A stretch of 64,000 bases of DNA from Rhodocyclales bacterium RIFCSPLOWO2_02_FULL_63_24 (GCA_001828935.1 MHZX01000110.1:1-64000), one strand, 5' to 3'. Counted from the stretch's first letter, positions 45,481-57,475 are shown. A program made the numbers and translations. Notes: generated by a model from the sequence alone, not told the origin.

Positions 45481-46220
45481 GTGCCGCCAGCATTCTGTAT
45501 CTGCACGAGGTGACGGTCAGCTTCGACGGTTTCCGCGCGCTGAACGAGCTCTCGCTCGACATCGAGGTCGGCGAGCTGCGCTGCATCATCGGACCCAATG
45601 GCGCCGGCAAGACCACCATGATGGACGTCATTACCGGCAAGACGCGCGCCGACCGCGGCAAGGTGCTGTTCGACCAGGACATCGACGTGCGCCGCATGTC
45701 GGAAGCCGACATCGCGCATCTGGGCATCGGCCGCAAGTTCCAGAAGCCGACGGTGTTCGAGAACCTGACCGTGTTCGAGAACCTCGAACTGTCGATGAAG
45801 ATGGACAAGCGCGTCCGCACCAGCCTCTTCGCCTGGCTGGACGGCGGCGCCCGCGACAAGATTGCCGACACCCTGCGCCTGATCCGCCTCGACGACGACG
45901 CAGAGCGTCAGGCCGGCCTGCTTTCCCACGGGCAGAAGCAATGGTTGGAAATCGGCATGCTGCTGATGCAGGACCCCAAGCTCCTGCTGCTCGACGAGCC
46001 TGTGGCCGGCATGACCGACGACGAGACCGCGCGCACCGGCGAGCTGTTCAAGTCGCTGGCCGGCAGGCATTCCCTGGTGGTGGTCGAGCACGACATGGCC
46101 TTCATCGCCCAGCTCGGCGGCAAGGTCACCGTGTTGCACGAAGGCTCGGTGCTGGCCGAAGGCGATCTGGCCACGGTGCAGAACGACCAAAGAGTGGTTG
46201 AGGTGTACCTTGGACGCTAA
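45477..46220 (+). CDS. urtD: urea ABC transporter, ATP-binding protein UrtD
   Basis: 247 aa LivG-type ABC ATPase. Walker A IIGPNGAGKTTMMDVITGKT, the signature LLSHGQKQWLEIGMLLMQDP (SHGQKQ form, as in UrtD), Walker B LLLLDEPVAGMTDDE and the switch histidine VVEHDMAFI are all present. EVTVSFDGFRALNELSLDIE is the typical UrtD N-terminus. Translationally coupled to urtC and 18 bases before urtE. Confidence 0.96.
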   Translation: MSAASILYLHEVTVSFDGFRALNELSLDIEVGELRCIIGPNGAGKTTMMDVITGKTRADRGKVLFDQDIDVRRMSEADIAHLGIGRKFQKPTVFENLTVFENLELSMKMDKRVRTSLFAWLDGGARDKIADTLRLIRLDDDAERQAGLLSHGQKQWLEIGMLLMQDPKLLLLDEPVAGMTDDETARTGELFKSLAGRHSLVVVEHDMAFIAQLGGKVTVLHEGSVLAEGDLATVQNDQRVVEVYLGR

Positions 46221-46238
46221 AGGCTTTGAAAGATTCTG

Positions 46239-46931
46239 ATGCTGAAAGTCGACAAGCTCAACCAGTACTACAGCGGCAGCCACATCCTGCGCGATGTATC
46301 GTTCCAGGCACCGATCGGCAAGGTGACCACCGTGCTCGGTCGCAACGGCGTCGGCAAGACCACGCTGCTGAAATGCCTGATGGGCCTCGTCCCTTCGCGT
46401 AGCGGCAGCATCGGCTTCGACGGCCGCGACCTTACGCGCGCGCCTTCGCACGAACGGGTCAGGGCTGGCATCGGCTATGTGCCACAGGGGCGCGAGATTT
46501 TCCCGCGCCTGACGGTGCTGGAAAACCTGCAGATGGGCCTCGCCACGCGCCCCGGCGGCACGCCGATACCGGAGCGGATTTTCGAAATGTTTCCGGTGCT
46601 CAAGCAGATGCTCAAGCGTCGCGGCGGCGACCTCTCCGGCGGCCAGCAACAGCAGCTCGCGATCGGCCGCGCGCTGGCCGCGGGACCCCGCCTGCTGATC
46701 CTCGACGAGCCGACCGAGGGCATCCAGCCCTCGATCATCAAGGACATCGAACGCGCCATCCGCAGCCTGGCCGCGGATGGCAACATGGCCATCCTGCTGG
46801 TCGAGCAGTACTACGACTTCGCCGCCAGCCTCGCCGACCAGTACCTGGTCATGGAACGCGGCGAAATCATCGCTCGCGGCGCCGGCGCGAATATGGATGC
46901 CGATGGCGTGCAGGACATGCTCGCGGTGTAA
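46239..46931 (+). CDS. urtE: urea ABC transporter, ATP-binding protein UrtE
   Basis: 230 aa LivF-type ABC ATPase. Walker A VLGRNGVGKTTLLKCLMGLV, signature DLSGGQQQQLAIGRALAAGP, Walker B LLILDEPTEGIQPSIIKDIE and switch region LVEQYYDFA. GYVPQGREIFPRLTVLENLQ is the Q-loop segment. It pairs with UrtD to drive uptake. The stop is only 20 bases before ureD, making a continuous urt-ure transcription unit possible. Confidence 0.96.
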   Translation: MLKVDKLNQYYSGSHILRDVSFQAPIGKVTTVLGRNGVGKTTLLKCLMGLVPSRSGSIGFDGRDLTRAPSHERVRAGIGYVPQGREIFPRLTVLENLQMGLATRPGGTPIPERIFEMFPVLKQMLKRRGGDLSGGQQQQLAIGRALAAGPRLLILDEPTEGIQPSIIKDIERAIRSLAADGNMAILLVEQYYDFAASLADQYLVMERGEIIARGAGANMDADGVQDMLAV

Positions 46932-46951
46932 CGTGGCGCTATGATCCGCCG

Positions 46952-47809
46952 ATGCCGCCTTTCCCGTCCTGCGCCGATCCGATCACATCCTGCTGGCAGG
47001 CTTCGCTCGAACTGGGCTTCGAGCGGCGCGGCGAATCGACGATCCTGGCCCGGCGCGAGCATCGCGGCCCGCTGCGCGTGCAGAAGGCGCTCTATCCGGA
47101 AGGGCCGCGTGTATGCCATGCCATCGTGCTGCATCCGCCGGCCGGGATTGCGGGCGGCGACCAGCTCGACATCCGCGTCGACGCCGCTGCGGCGTCCCAG
47201 GCCTTGCTGACGACGCCGGGGGCGGGGAAATGGTATCGCTCGGGTGGGGCGCAGGCTGCGCAGCGGGTGCATGCAAGAGTCGGCGCTGGCGCCACGGTGG
47301 AATGGCTGCCGCAGGAGAGCATCGTGTTCTCGGGCGCCCGCGCCGGCATGCACACCACGGTCGAGCTGGAACCGGGCGGCTGCTATGTCGGCGTCGAGAC
47401 GATTTGTTTTGGCCGCCGCGCCAGCGGCGAGACCTTCGAGCGCGGCAGTTTGCGGCTGGCGACCGACATTCGCATCGACGGCCGGCTGGTCTGGCGCGAA
47501 CGCGGCGCGATCGACGGCGGTTCGCCGCTGCTGGCCTCGCCGATCGGCCTCGCCGGCTTCAGCGTCTGCAGCACGGTGCTGGCAGCCGGTGCCGAGGTGG
47601 ATGCGGAAACGCTCGCCGCCTGTCGCCGGACGGCGTCGAAGGAGATGGGTGCCCGCTGCGGCGTCAGCGCCCTGCCGCAACTTTTCGTCGGCCGCTATCT
47701 CGGCCATTCCGCCGAGGCGGCGCGCGAATGGTTTGTCGCACTCTGGCAATGTTTGCGGCCGACAATCATAGGCCGCGAAGCTGCCGCGCCGCGCATCTGG
47801 AACACATGA
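46952..47809 (+). CDS. ureD: urease accessory protein UreD
   Basis: Scaffold that joins UreF and UreG on apo-urease during nickel insertion. 285 aa. Signatures: LYPEGPRVCHAIVLHPPAGI, AGGDQLDIRV, LLTTPGAGKWYRSGG, VEWLPQESIVFSGARAG, GRYLGHSAEAAREWF and the terminal PRIWNT. An R1 repeat coincides with HARVGAGATVEW, where a VGAG-like sequence is natural for the family. The following gene is not ureA as usual but an AAA ATPase gene, so the urease operon is interrupted here. Confidence 0.95.
   Translation: MPPFPSCADPITSCWQASLELGFERRGESTILARREHRGPLRVQKALYPEGPRVCHAIVLHPPAGIAGGDQLDIRVDAAAASQALLTTPGAGKWYRSGGAQAAQRVHARVGAGATVEWLPQESIVFSGARAGMHTTVELEPGGCYVGVETICFGRRASGETFERGSLRLATDIRIDGRLVWRERGAIDGGSPLLASPIGLAGFSVCSTVLAAGAEVDAETLAACRRTASKEMGARCGVSALPQLFVGRYLGHSAEAAREWFVALWQCLRPTIIGREAAAPRIWNT
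47275..47300 (+). repeat. R1 repeat copy inside ureD
   Basis: AAGAGTCGGCGCTGGCGCCA then CGGTGG. The peptide RVGAGATV also fits the family, so this copy may partly reflect protein constraint. Confidence 0.5.
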
Positions 47810-47828
47810 AATTGGAAAGCGCGCCCGC

Positions 47829-47853
47829 AAAAGTCGGCGTTGGCGGAACGGCG
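47829..47853 (+). repeat. R1 repeat copy downstream of ureD
   Basis: AAAAGTCGGCGTTGGCGGAA then CGGCG, in the non-coding gap before the ATPase gene. Confidence 0.55.
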
Positions 47854-47914
47854 CCGGAAACGCCGAGCCGCGCTCAAAGTCCCGCCGCAGCGGTGCCTTG
47901 GTGCGCGTTGCGGA

Positions 47915-47982
47915 TTGTTGCTTTGTATATATACAACAAAAGCTTGCGATATTTATTGATTTAATGTAAAAACTTTTATATT
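47915..47982 (+). promoter_or_regulatory. AT-rich promoter region with TTGTATATATACAA palindrome
   Basis: This is by far the most AT-rich patch in the window. It contains the perfect palindrome TTGTATATATACAA (47923-47936), flanked by TTGTTG and CAACAA. TTGATT at 47956 and TATATT at 47977 (15-base spacer), or TTGCGA at 47944 with TAAAAA 17 bases later, could be -35/-10 boxes. It precedes the ATPase gene by about 20-80 bases. Confidence 0.5.
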
Positions 47983-48003
47983 AACTTCACCTGCCCAATT
48001 GAC

Positions 48004-49467
48004 ATGGCAAATGACGTTCCTTGGTCATTCTACGGCCGTCGTTCCGAGCTGCAGCAGATGCAGCGGATTCTGGAGCGACGGCGCTGGTTCTTCTTGCAGA
48101 TTTCCGGCCGGCGGCGGATTGGCAAAACGGCGCTGATCCAGGAGGCTCTGCGGGGTGCCGGCATCGCCAAAACGCTCTACGTGCAGATACCCGATTCGGA
48201 CCCGGCAGGCGTGGTCGCGGCCTGCAACGGCTACCTGGAAACCTTCGGCATCGATGCGCGAGTGACGAGCCTCGGCGAACTGGCCCAACTCATCGGCCGG
48301 CTGGCGGAGGAGGGCTATGTCGTGGCCCTCGACGAGTTCCAGTATTTCCACCGCAAGCAGCTTGCCGACTTTTGTTCTCTGTTGCAGGCGGAAGTGGACC
48401 GGCTCGCGGCGCGTGCGGCGAGCGTGCCGGGCGGCCTGATCGTGCTGGGTTCGCTGCACGCCGAAATGACGGCATTGCTGGAGGACAGGGATGCACCTTT
48501 GTTCAACCGCGCGACGGATACGCTGGAACTGGGCCATCTCGACATCGGCTCGGTGCTGGAAATTCTGCGCGTCCATGCCGACGACGACCTGGCGCGGCTG
48601 CTGTTTCTCTGGAATCTTTTCGAGGGCGTGCCGAAGTTCTACCGCGATGCCTACGAACAGGGCGTGCTCGGTGCCGAGCGCAAGCATTTGTTGCGCAGCC
48701 TGTTCTTCTCCAGTTCCTCGCCGCTGCGCAACGAGGCCGACAACTGGTTCCTGCGCGAACTTCGAGGCCGTTACGACATGGTGCTGCAATTCCTGGCCAA
48801 GCACCCAGGCTGCACCAATGCCGATATCGAAGCGGCGATGGCCGACCTGTCCGGCCCCGGCGAAGTGCGCCAGGTCGGCGGTTACCTGAAAATCCTGTCC
48901 GAGCGCTACCGCATGATCGAACGGCGCTTGCCGATCTTTTCGCCGCCGCGGGCGCGCAGCGGCCGCTATTACATTCGCGACAACTTCCTGCGTGCCTGGC
49001 TGTCCGCGTTGCAGCGGCCCGTGTCGGCGGTGGCCTTCCGGCCGGTGGATGCGCTGATCGACCAGGCGAACGAGCGGCTGGCCGATGTCGAAGGGCATGC
49101 ATTGGAAGACCTCGCCGGCCAGCTTTATGAAGAGCGCAGCCGTCTCGGCCTGGGGGATTTCCCCCTGAGCGAGCGTATTCGCGGCTATTGGGAACGGGCC
49201 GACGTGGAAATCGACTTGGTGGCGGTCAATGAGGACGAGCGCAGACTACGCTTCGGCACCTGCAAGCGCAACCCCGAACGTCTGCCCGGCGCGGTGGATG
49301 CGCTCAAGCGCAGTGCCGGCCGCTTCCTGGATTCGCACGCCCGGTTTGCGGACTGGCGAACGGAATTTGTCGCCATAGCGCCCGACATCGGTGAAGCGGT
49401 GAAGGCCGAGTTGCAGACCCTTGACGTCGCGCCCCAAAGCCTGCGCGATCTCACCGCCGGGTTGTAG
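48004..49467 (+). CDS. archaeal-type AAA ATPase with DUF234-like C-terminus
   Basis: 487 aa. The P-loop is [15 protein letters not shown] (about residues 35-49), Walker [13 protein letters not shown] and a sensor-like strand [12 protein letters not shown]. This is the AAA_14/ATPase_2 type found as solitary ATPases in archaea and scattered bacteria. Middle residues ~265-330 resemble a winged-helix ([40 protein letters not shown]). The C-terminus (about 375-440) has the DUF234 nuclease-like pattern [20 protein letters not shown] followed by TCKRN. There the usual E-x-K of the PD-(D/E)xK core is TCK, suggesting loss of nuclease activity. The gene has no urease role that I know of; it carries its own AT-rich promoter region and splits ureD from ureA, so it is probably acquired cargo. 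Confidence 0.82.
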   Translation: MANDVPWSFYGRRSELQQMQRILERRRWFFLQISGRRRIGKTALIQEALRGAGIAKTLYVQIPDSDPAGVVAACNGYLETFGIDARVTSLGELAQLIGRLAEEGYVVALDEFQYFHRKQLADFCSLLQAEVDRLAARAASVPGGLIVLGSLHAEMTALLEDRDAPLFNRATDTLELGHLDIGSVLEILRVHADDDLARLLFLWNLFEGVPKFYRDAYEQGVLGAERKHLLRSLFFSSSSPLRNEADNWFLRELRGRYDMVLQFLAKHPGCTNADIEAAMADLSGPGEVRQVGGYLKILSERYRMIERRLPIFSPPRARSGRYYIRDNFLRAWLSALQRPVSAVAFRPVDALIDQANERLADVEGHALEDLAGQLYEERSRLGLGDFPLSERIRGYWERADVEIDLVAVNEDERRLRFGTCKRNPERLPGAVDALKRSAGRFLDSHARFADWRTEFVAIAPDIGEAVKAELQTLDVAPQSLRDLTAGL

Positions 49468-49507
49468 ACGCGAGCGCCGCGCAACTGGAATACCTGAAGG
49501 AGAACGT

Positions 49508-49810
49508 ATGGAACTCACGCCAAAAGAGAAAGACAAGCTGCTGATCTTCACTGCCGCTTTGCTCGCCGAACGCCGCAAGGGGCGCGGACTCAAGCTCAAC
49601 TACCCGGAGGCGGTGGCCTTCATCAGCGCCGGCATCCTCGAAGGCGCGCGCGACGGCCGCAGCGTGGCCGAGCTGATGAGCTACGGTGCGACGCTGCTGA
49701 AGCGCGACGAGGTCATGGAAGGCGTGCCGGAGATGATTCCCGAGATCCAGGTCGAGGCGACCTTCCCCGACGGCACCAAGCTCGTCACCGTGCACCACCC
49801 CATCGTCTGA
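49508..49810 (+). CDS. ureA: urease subunit gamma
   Basis: 100 aa from [20 protein letters not shown], set by AAGGAG seven bases upstream; the ORF-track start at 49421 is in the upstream gene. [35 protein letters not shown] and [20 protein letters not shown] are the standard gamma-subunit blocks. It forms the trimer core with UreB and UreC. The alpha/beta hydrolase starts 6 bases after the stop. Confidence 0.97.
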   Translation: MELTPKEKDKLLIFTAALLAERRKGRGLKLNYPEAVAFISAGILEGARDGRSVAELMSYGATLLKRDEVMEGVPEMIPEIQVEATFPDGTKLVTVHHPIV

Positions 49811-49815
49811 CCGCC

Positions 49816-50769
49816 ATGGCGATGACGCAGCAGAGCTTCCTCAGCCTCGGCCCGGACGGCTTCCACCGCATCGCCTATACCGACTGGGGCGATCCGCGCG
49901 ATCCGCGCGTGGTGCTCTGCGTCCATGGCCTGTCGCGCAACAGCCGCGACTTCGACCGTCTCGCCGCCGCGCTGGAAGGCGGTCACCGCGTGGTCTGCAT
50001 GGACGTGGTGGGGCGCGGCGACAGCGACTGGCTCGACGACAAGTCCGGCTACAGCTTCGGCACTTACCTGGGCGACGCCGCGGCGCTGATCGCGCGCGTC
50101 ACCACGCCGGCGCCCGGCGGCCTGCTGGAAAGCCTGCAGGCGCGCCTGCGCGGGCAACGGCCGGCGGCCACGCTGGACTGGGTCGGCACCTCGATGGGCG
50201 GCCTGATCGGCATGCTGCTGGCTGCCAAGCCGGGCTCGCCGATCCGCCGCCTGGTGCTCAACGACGTCGGCCCCTTCGTGCCCTGGAACGCGCTGATCCG
50301 CCTCAAAGGCCATGTCGGCAGCGAGACTCGCTTCGCCGACTTCGCCGGCGTCGAGGCCTGGGTGCGCCAGGCCTGCGGCAGCTTCGGGCCGCTCGACGAG
50401 GAGTTCTGGCGCCACCTGGCCGCGCATGCCGCGGTGCGCGAGGCCGACGGCGGCTACCGCCTGCGGTATGACCCGGACATCAGCCGCGGGCTGCCCGTGC
50501 ATCGCGACCCGGAACTGCCGATCGGGCCCGAATTCCTGCGCGGCATCGATCTCTGGTCGGCCTGGGATGCCGTGCGCTGCCCGGTGCTGGTGCTGCGCGG
50601 CGCCGAGTCCGAGGTGTTGCCGCGGGCGACGGTGGACGAGATGCAGCGGCGCAAGCCGAACCTGCAGGTGGTCGAATTCGCCGGTGTCGGCCACGTTCCG
50701 GCGCTGGCGTCGGCCGACCAGATTGCCGTGGTGCGCGACTTCCTCGCCGCCGCCGAACAACAGCCATGA
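49816..50769 (+). CDS. alpha/beta hydrolase inside the urease operon
   Basis: 317 aa. [20 protein letters not shown] is the oxyanion-loop strand, [20 protein letters not shown] the nucleophile elbow (Ser in GTSMGG), and [17 protein letters not shown] plus GVGHVPAL supply the likely acid and histidine, so a complete catalytic triad is inferred. No signal peptide. It sits between ureA (6-base gap) and ureB (19-base gap) in the same direction and must be co-transcribed with the urease genes. Substrate unknown: it is not a known urease accessory protein. An esterase or amide hydrolase making a urea precursor is speculative. Confidence 0.88.
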   Translation: MAMTQQSFLSLGPDGFHRIAYTDWGDPRDPRVVLCVHGLSRNSRDFDRLAAALEGGHRVVCMDVVGRGDSDWLDDKSGYSFGTYLGDAAALIARVTTPAPGGLLESLQARLRGQRPAATLDWVGTSMGGLIGMLLAAKPGSPIRRLVLNDVGPFVPWNALIRLKGHVGSETRFADFAGVEAWVRQACGSFGPLDEEFWRHLAAHAAVREADGGYRLRYDPDISRGLPVHRDPELPIGPEFLRGIDLWSAWDAVRCPVLVLRGAESEVLPRATVDEMQRRKPNLQVVEFAGVGHVPALASADQIAVVRDFLAAAEQQP

Positions 50770-50788
50770 AGACGGAAGGAGGCAGCAC

Positions 50789-51093
50789 ATGATTCCAGGC
50801 GAAATGCAGATCGAGGCGGGCGAGATCGAACTCAACGCCGGCCGCCGCACGCTGACCATGGAAGTCGCCAACACCGGCGACCGGCCGATCCAGGTCGGCT
50901 CGCATTACCACTTCTTCGAGACCAACGCGGCCTTGTCGTTCGATCGTGCGCAAGCGCGCGGCATGCGGCTCAATATCGCCGCCGGCACGGCAGTGCGTTT
51001 CGAGCCGGGGCAGGTGCGCACGGTCGAGCTGGTCGACTACGCCGGCGAGCGAAAAGTGTACGGCTTTCAGGCCAAGGTGCAAGGAGCGCTGAA

Positions 51094-51097
<4 letters not shown>
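50789..51097 (+). CDS. ureB: urease subunit beta
   Basis: 102 aa from [20 protein letters not shown], set by GGAAGGAGG upstream; the track start at 50312 is antisense-like extension. [20 protein letters not shown] and [19 protein letters not shown] are the diagnostic blocks. Its stop overlaps the ureC start (ATGA). Confidence 0.97.
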
Positions 51098-52794
<1,697 letters not shown>

Positions 52795-52795
52795 C

Positions 52796-53290
52796 ATGCT
52801 GCTCATCGAACAGCGCGCCGCAGTCGATGCGGCGGCGACCGAACAACTGCGGCTGCCCTTCGAGAGCCGCTGCAAGAGCCGCCTGCGCACGCGACTGGCC
52901 TCCGGCGAGGAATGCGGCCTGTTCCTCGAACGCGGCGGCGTGCTGCGCGGCGGCGACAAGCTGCTGGGCCAGGACGGTCGCGTGGTCGCGGTAGTCGCCG
53001 CGTCTGAGCTGTTGCTGGAAGCGGTGAGCAATGACCCGCTGCAACTGGCGCGCGCGGCCTACCATCTGGGCAATCGCCATGTCGCCGTGCAATTGTTGCC
53101 AGGCCGCCTGCGCTTCGCTCAAGACCACGTGCTGGGTGAGATGGTGCGCGGCCTCGGCTTGCCGGTGGACTCGATCGAGACGCCGTTCGAACCCGAGAGC
53201 GGCGCTTACGGCGCGCACGGCGGGCATGGCCACAGCACCGACGGCGAAGGCCGCGGCGCACGCATTCACGATCACTTCGCTGCCGGATGA
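52796..53290 (+). CDS. ureE: urease accessory protein UreE (nickel chaperone)
   Basis: 164 aa. Nickel-binding dimer that delivers Ni to UreG/UreD-Ure[41 protein letters not shown] (with the interface histidine) and [13 protein letters not shown] are family blocks. The C-terminus is histidine-rich ([20 protein letters not shown]), suggesting nickel storage. It follows ureC by one base and overlaps ureF (ATGA). Confidence 0.95.
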   Translation: MLLIEQRAAVDAAATEQLRLPFESRCKSRLRTRLASGEECGLFLERGGVLRGGDKLLGQDGRVVAVVAASELLLEAVSNDPLQLARAAYHLGNRHVAVQLLPGRLRFAQDHVLGEMVRGLGLPVDSIETPFEPESGAYGAHGGHGHSTDGEGRGARIHDHFAAG

Positions 53291-53996
53291 GCCTCGCGCT
53301 GACTCGCCTGCTGCAACTCGCCAGCCCCGCGCTGCCGGTGGGCGCCTACACCTATTCGCAGGGATTGGAGTGGGCGGTCGAGGCCGGCACGATACAGGAC
53401 GAGGCCAGCGCACTGGGCTGGATAGTCGGCCAACTCGAATGGAATCTCGGCCGCTACGAGGCGCCCTTGCTGATTCGCATGATGGAAGCGTGGAGAGTCG
53501 GCGCTTGCCCGCCCGCGAAGCGGAATCCCGGGCAGACAGAGTCCGACGCGGCGCTTGAACTGGACGTCGAGTATCTGGCGACGCGCGAGACGGCCGAGTT
53601 GCGCGCCGAGACCCTGCAGATGGGCTATTCGATGCAACGCCTGCTGCACGAGCTGGGCGACTTTCCGCAGCCTTTGCTGGATGCAGTCGCCGTGTCGCCG
53701 GCGCCGACTCTCCCCTATGTCTGGAGTTGTGCCGCCGCGGCCTGGCAGATCCCGCCGCCGGATGCGCTGACGGCCTGGCTCTGGAGCTGGGCCGAGAATC
53801 AGACCATGGCCGCGCTGAAGGCCGTGCCGCTGGGCCAGGCTGCCGGCCAGCGCATCCTGCAGGAGATCGGCCGCCGCCTGCCTGCCTTCGTCGAGCGCGC
53901 GCTGGCGCTCGACGAGGCCGACTATTCCAACTTCGCGCCGGGCTTCGCCATCGCCTGCTGCAATCACGAAACCCAATACACGAGACTCTTCAGATC

Positions 53997-54000
<4 letters not shown>
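53287..54000 (+). CDS. ureF: urease accessory protein UreF
   Basis: 237 aa, all-helical partner of UreD and UreG that gates nickel insertion. [20 protein letters not shown] and WAVEAGTIQ begin the protein; [18 protein letters not shown] and [20 protein letters not shown] follow. Between residues ~68 and ~92 lies [20 protein letters not shown], encoded by an R1/R2 repeat pair inserted in frame between two conserved helices. A second R1 copy encodes VSPAPTLPY near residue 137. The protein is accordingly longer than usual. The insertion sits in what is normally a loop, so function may persist. Confidence 0.93.
53492..53507 (+). repeat. R1 core at the left edge of R2 in ureF
   Basis: GGAGAGTCGGCGCTTG: R1 core that runs directly into the R2 copy, the only place where both families are joined. 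Confidence 0.5.
53499..53553 (+). repeat. R2 repeat copy inside ureF
   Basis: CGGCGCTTGCCCGCCCGCGA then AGCGGAATCCCGGGCAGACA and GAGTCCGACGC. It matches the copy at 59408-59460 (inverted) with only a few differences over about 45 bases, and keeps the ureF frame. Confidence 0.75.
53688..53712 (-). repeat. second R1 repeat copy inside ureF
   Basis: Minus strand: GGAGAGTCGGCGCCGGCGAC then ACGGC; encodes VSPAPTL on the ureF strand. Confidence 0.55.
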
Positions 54001-54605
<605 letters not shown>

Positions 54606-54729
54606 AGTTCTCCGCTCCAATCGAGGGCCTGGTACCGACCGCCATGCCCGCTGAGTCTGGCGGCGTCGGTTACAAATGCGATGGCATGAATTAGACTGGC
54701 GCCACCGAAATCGCCAAGAGGAGGGCGGG

Positions 54730-56685
54730 ATGATCCCGCAGCAGCCGGCATTTTCCCAGGAGCGCGGCCACGCGCTGCGCATCGCGCTGATCTATGCGGT
54801 GATCGGCGTCCTCTGGATGCTGCTCACCAGCGGCATTCCCGCGCTGTTGTTCAGCCGCCAGGTGTCCCTGCGCGACCTGCCCTGGAGCCAGACCGTGAGC
54901 GGCATGCTGGTGGTGCTCTCGTCCTCCCTGCTGCTCTTCCTGCTGGTGCGGAAGAAGCTGGAGGACGCGCACCGCGCGGCGCAGGCCCTGAACCTGCGGG
55001 ATCGCGCGATCGAGTCGAGCATCAACGCCATCATCATCGCCGACCATTCCGCGCCCGACGATCCGGTCGAATACGTCAATCCGGCGTTCACCCATATCAC
55101 CGGCTATGCCGCCGCCGATGTGCTGGGCCGCAACTGCCGTTTCCTGCTCGGCGACGATACCGATCAGCCGGCGCTGGAGAACATCCGCGCCGCCTTGCGC
55201 GAGAACAAGAAGGGGCGGGCCCTGCTGCGCAACTATCGCAAGGATGGCAGCCTGTTCTGGAACGACCTGCACCTGGCTCCGGTGCAGGGCGATGGCGGTG
55301 TCGTGACGCATTTCATCGGCATCCTGAACGACGTTACCGACTCGATGCGCTACCAGGATGAACTCGAACATCAGGCCACCCACGACACCCTGACCGGCCT
55401 GCCCAACCGCAACCTGCTGAAGGACCGCATCGCCCAGGCCATCGGCTATGCGCAGCGCTACCAGCGAGGGCTGGCGGTAGCCTTCATCGACCTCGACAAC
55501 TTCAAGCTGATCAACGACAGCCTCGGCCACCAGTCCGGCGACCAGTTGCTGAAGACCGTTGCCGCCCGCATCCTGTCGTGCATCCGCGTCAGCGATACCG
55601 TGGCGCGGCTCGGCGGCGACGAATTCGTGGTGCTGCTGTGCGACCACCAGGCCGAAGAAAGCGCCGACTGCACCTCGGCCAACCTCACGCTGCAACGCAT
55701 CCTCGATGAAATCGCGCAGCCCTACCAGATCGGCCCGCACGAGTTCTTCCTGTCCTGCAGCATCGGCTACAGCCTGTTGCCCGATGACGGCGATACCGCC
55801 GAACTGCTGCTGAAAAATGCCGACATGGCGATGTATCACGCCAAGGAACTCGGCCGCAACAACATCCAGGCCTACGCGGCCGAACTCAACGAGAAAGTGG
55901 CGCGGCGGCTGTCGCTGGAAGGCGACCTGCGCCGCGCGCTGGAGAACGGCGAATTCTTCCTTTGCTACCAGCCGCAGATCGATCTCGCCACGCGCCGCCT
56001 GGTCGGCATGGAGACGCTGATCCGCTGGCAGCATCCGCAACGCGGCCTGATTTCGCCGGTGCAGTTCATTCCGTTGGCCGAAGAGACCGGGCTCATCGTC
56101 CAGATCGGCGCCTGGGTCCTGCGCACCGCATGCAAGCAGGCCAAGGCCTGGCAGGACGAGGGCTTGCCGCCGGTCCGGATGTCGGTCAATCTTTCGGCGC
56201 GGCAGTTCATCCAGCGCGACCTGGTCGCCTCGATCAAGCAGGCGCTGGAAGAGACCGGGCTGTCTGCCGAATACCTGGAGCTCGAGTTGACCGAAAGCCT
56301 CATCATGCACAATGCCGAGTTGTTCATCTCGACCTTGCGCGAGTTGCGGGAGATCGGCATCGAGCTGGCGGTGGACGACTTCGGCACGGGGTATTCCAGC
56401 CTCAGCTATCTCCAGCGCTTCCCGATCAACCGGCTCAAGATCGACCAGTCCTTTGTCCGCGATATTGCCGGCAATGCCGACAGCGGCGCCATCTCGGCGG
56501 CCATCATCAAGCTCGGCCACAGCCTCGGCCTGAAGGTCATCGCCGAGGGTGTGGAAACCGTCGAGCAGCTCGAAGTCCTGAACTCCAACGACTGCAACGA
56601 AATCCAGGGCTTCTACTTCAGCAAGCCCTTGCCGGCTGCCGAAATGCGCCAGTTCATGGAGCAGAGCCGGGGCGCGTCGCTCTGA
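54730..56685 (+). CDS. LOV-like/PAS-GGDEF-EAL protein
   Basis: 651 aa from ATG 54730 (GAGGAGGGCGGG upstream). Order: two membrane spans (about 14-40 and 55-73), PAS (~95-205), GGDEF (~220-385) and EAL (~400-645). The PAS reads [20 protein letters not shown] then [15 protein letters not shown], the LOV photosensor pattern with the adduct cysteine (about C136), although the usual NCRFLQ glutamine is Leu and the later GxQ strand reads GILNDVT. GGDEF is canonical ([11 protein letters not shown], about 294) with an RVSD I-site five residues before. The EAL motif is ETL (about 428) and [13 protein letters not shown] is present, so phosphodiesterase activity is plausible. It may switch c-di-GMP by light or redox; flavin binding is inference. 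Confidence 0.88.
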   Translation: MIPQQPAFSQERGHALRIALIYAVIGVLWMLLTSGIPALLFSRQVSLRDLPWSQTVSGMLVVLSSSLLLFLLVRKKLEDAHRAAQALNLRDRAIESSINAIIIADHSAPDDPVEYVNPAFTHITGYAAADVLGRNCRFLLGDDTDQPALENIRAALRENKKGRALLRNYRKDGSLFWNDLHLAPVQGDGGVVTHFIGILNDVTDSMRYQDELEHQATHDTLTGLPNRNLLKDRIAQAIGYAQRYQRGLAVAFIDLDNFKLINDSLGHQSGDQLLKTVAARILSCIRVSDTVARLGGDEFVVLLCDHQAEESADCTSANLTLQRILDEIAQPYQIGPHEFFLSCSIGYSLLPDDGDTAELLLKNADMAMYHAKELGRNNIQAYAAELNEKVARRLSLEGDLRRALENGEFFLCYQPQIDLATRRLVGMETLIRWQHPQRGLISPVQFIPLAEETGLIVQIGAWVLRTACKQAKAWQDEGLPPVRMSVNLSARQFIQRDLVASIKQALEETGLSAEYLELELTESLIMHNAELFISTLRELREIGIELAVDDFGTGYSSLSYLQRFPINRLKIDQSFVRDIAGNADSGAISAAIIKLGHSLGLKVIAEGVETVEQLEVLNSNDCNEIQGFYFSKPLPAAEMRQFMEQSRGASL

Positions 56686-56692
56686 TCAGGCA

Positions 56693-57475
56693 TCAGGCGC
56701 CGTCCGCCTCGATGACGAAGGCATCGAGCGCCAACGCCCCCAGTTGACTGTCGCGGTAGGCCGTGCGCACGTTCGCCTGCTCGCCGCCGGCGCCCAGCGC
56801 GACATACAGCGGCAGCAGATGTTCCGCCGACGGATGCGCCCGCGCGGCATGCGGCGCCTGACGCTGCCAGTCGAACAGCGCCGGCAGGTCGCGCCGCTGC
56901 AAGGCAGCGCCAAACCACTCGCGGAATTCGCTGACGTAGGGCAGGATCGCGCCGTCCGCCGCATCGGCGACGATGTCGCGCAAATTGTGGGTCAGCCCGC
57001 CCGAGGCGAGGACCAGCACGCCGCTGCGGGCCAGAGGCTGCAACCGCTGCCCCAGCCGGAAATGGCTTTCGGCATCGGACTGCGGCATCACGGCGAGCTG
57101 GATCACGGGAATCTCGGCGGCCGGATACATCGCGCGCAAGGGCGACCACGCGCCGTGGTCGAGCCCGCGCTGGCGGTCGAGCTGGATCTCGGGGATGAGC
57201 TCGGCCACTTCTGCGGCGAGCGCGGGTGCGCCGGGGGCGGGGTAGTCGAGTTGGTAGAGCGGCTGGGGAAAGCCGTAGAAATCGTGCATCGTTGCCGGTC
57301 GCAGGGTGGCGCTGACCGCAGGTGCGCGCGTCGTCCAATGCGCGGAGACGGCGAGAATCGCGCGCGGCCGCGGCAGTTGCAGCGCCAGCGCCTGCCACGC
57401 TGGACCGCTGCGGCCCGGCTCCAGCATCAGCATCGGCGAGCCATGGGAAACGAATACCGGTGGAATGGGGTTCAT
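56693..57475 (-). CDS. class III extradiol dioxygenase (YgiD/4,5-DOPA dioxygenase type)
   Basis: 260 aa. The LigB-fold metal ligands are FVSHGSPMLMLEP and AVSAHWTTRAPAVS, followed by HDFYGFPQPLYQLDYPAPG, LDHGAWSPLRAMYPAAEIPV and LASGGLTHNLRDIV. This pattern is the YgiD/DODA family of Zn or Fe aromatic-ring-cleaving enzymes; the natural substrate in bacteria is unknown. It is convergent with the GGDEF-EAL gene (7-base gap) and divergent from the HIT gene across a 164-base region. Confidence 0.92.
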   Translation of the reverse strand: MNPIPPVFVSHGSPMLMLEPGRSGPAWQALALQLPRPRAILAVSAHWTTRAPAVSATLRPATMHDFYGFPQPLYQLDYPAPGAPALAAEVAELIPEIQLDRQRGLDHGAWSPLRAMYPAAEIPVIQLAVMPQSDAESHFRLGQRLQPLARSGVLVLASGGLTHNLRDIVADAADGAILPYVSEFREWFGAALQRRDLPALFDWQRQAPHAARAHPSAEHLLPLYVALGAGGEQANVRTAYRDSQLGALALDAFVIEADGA

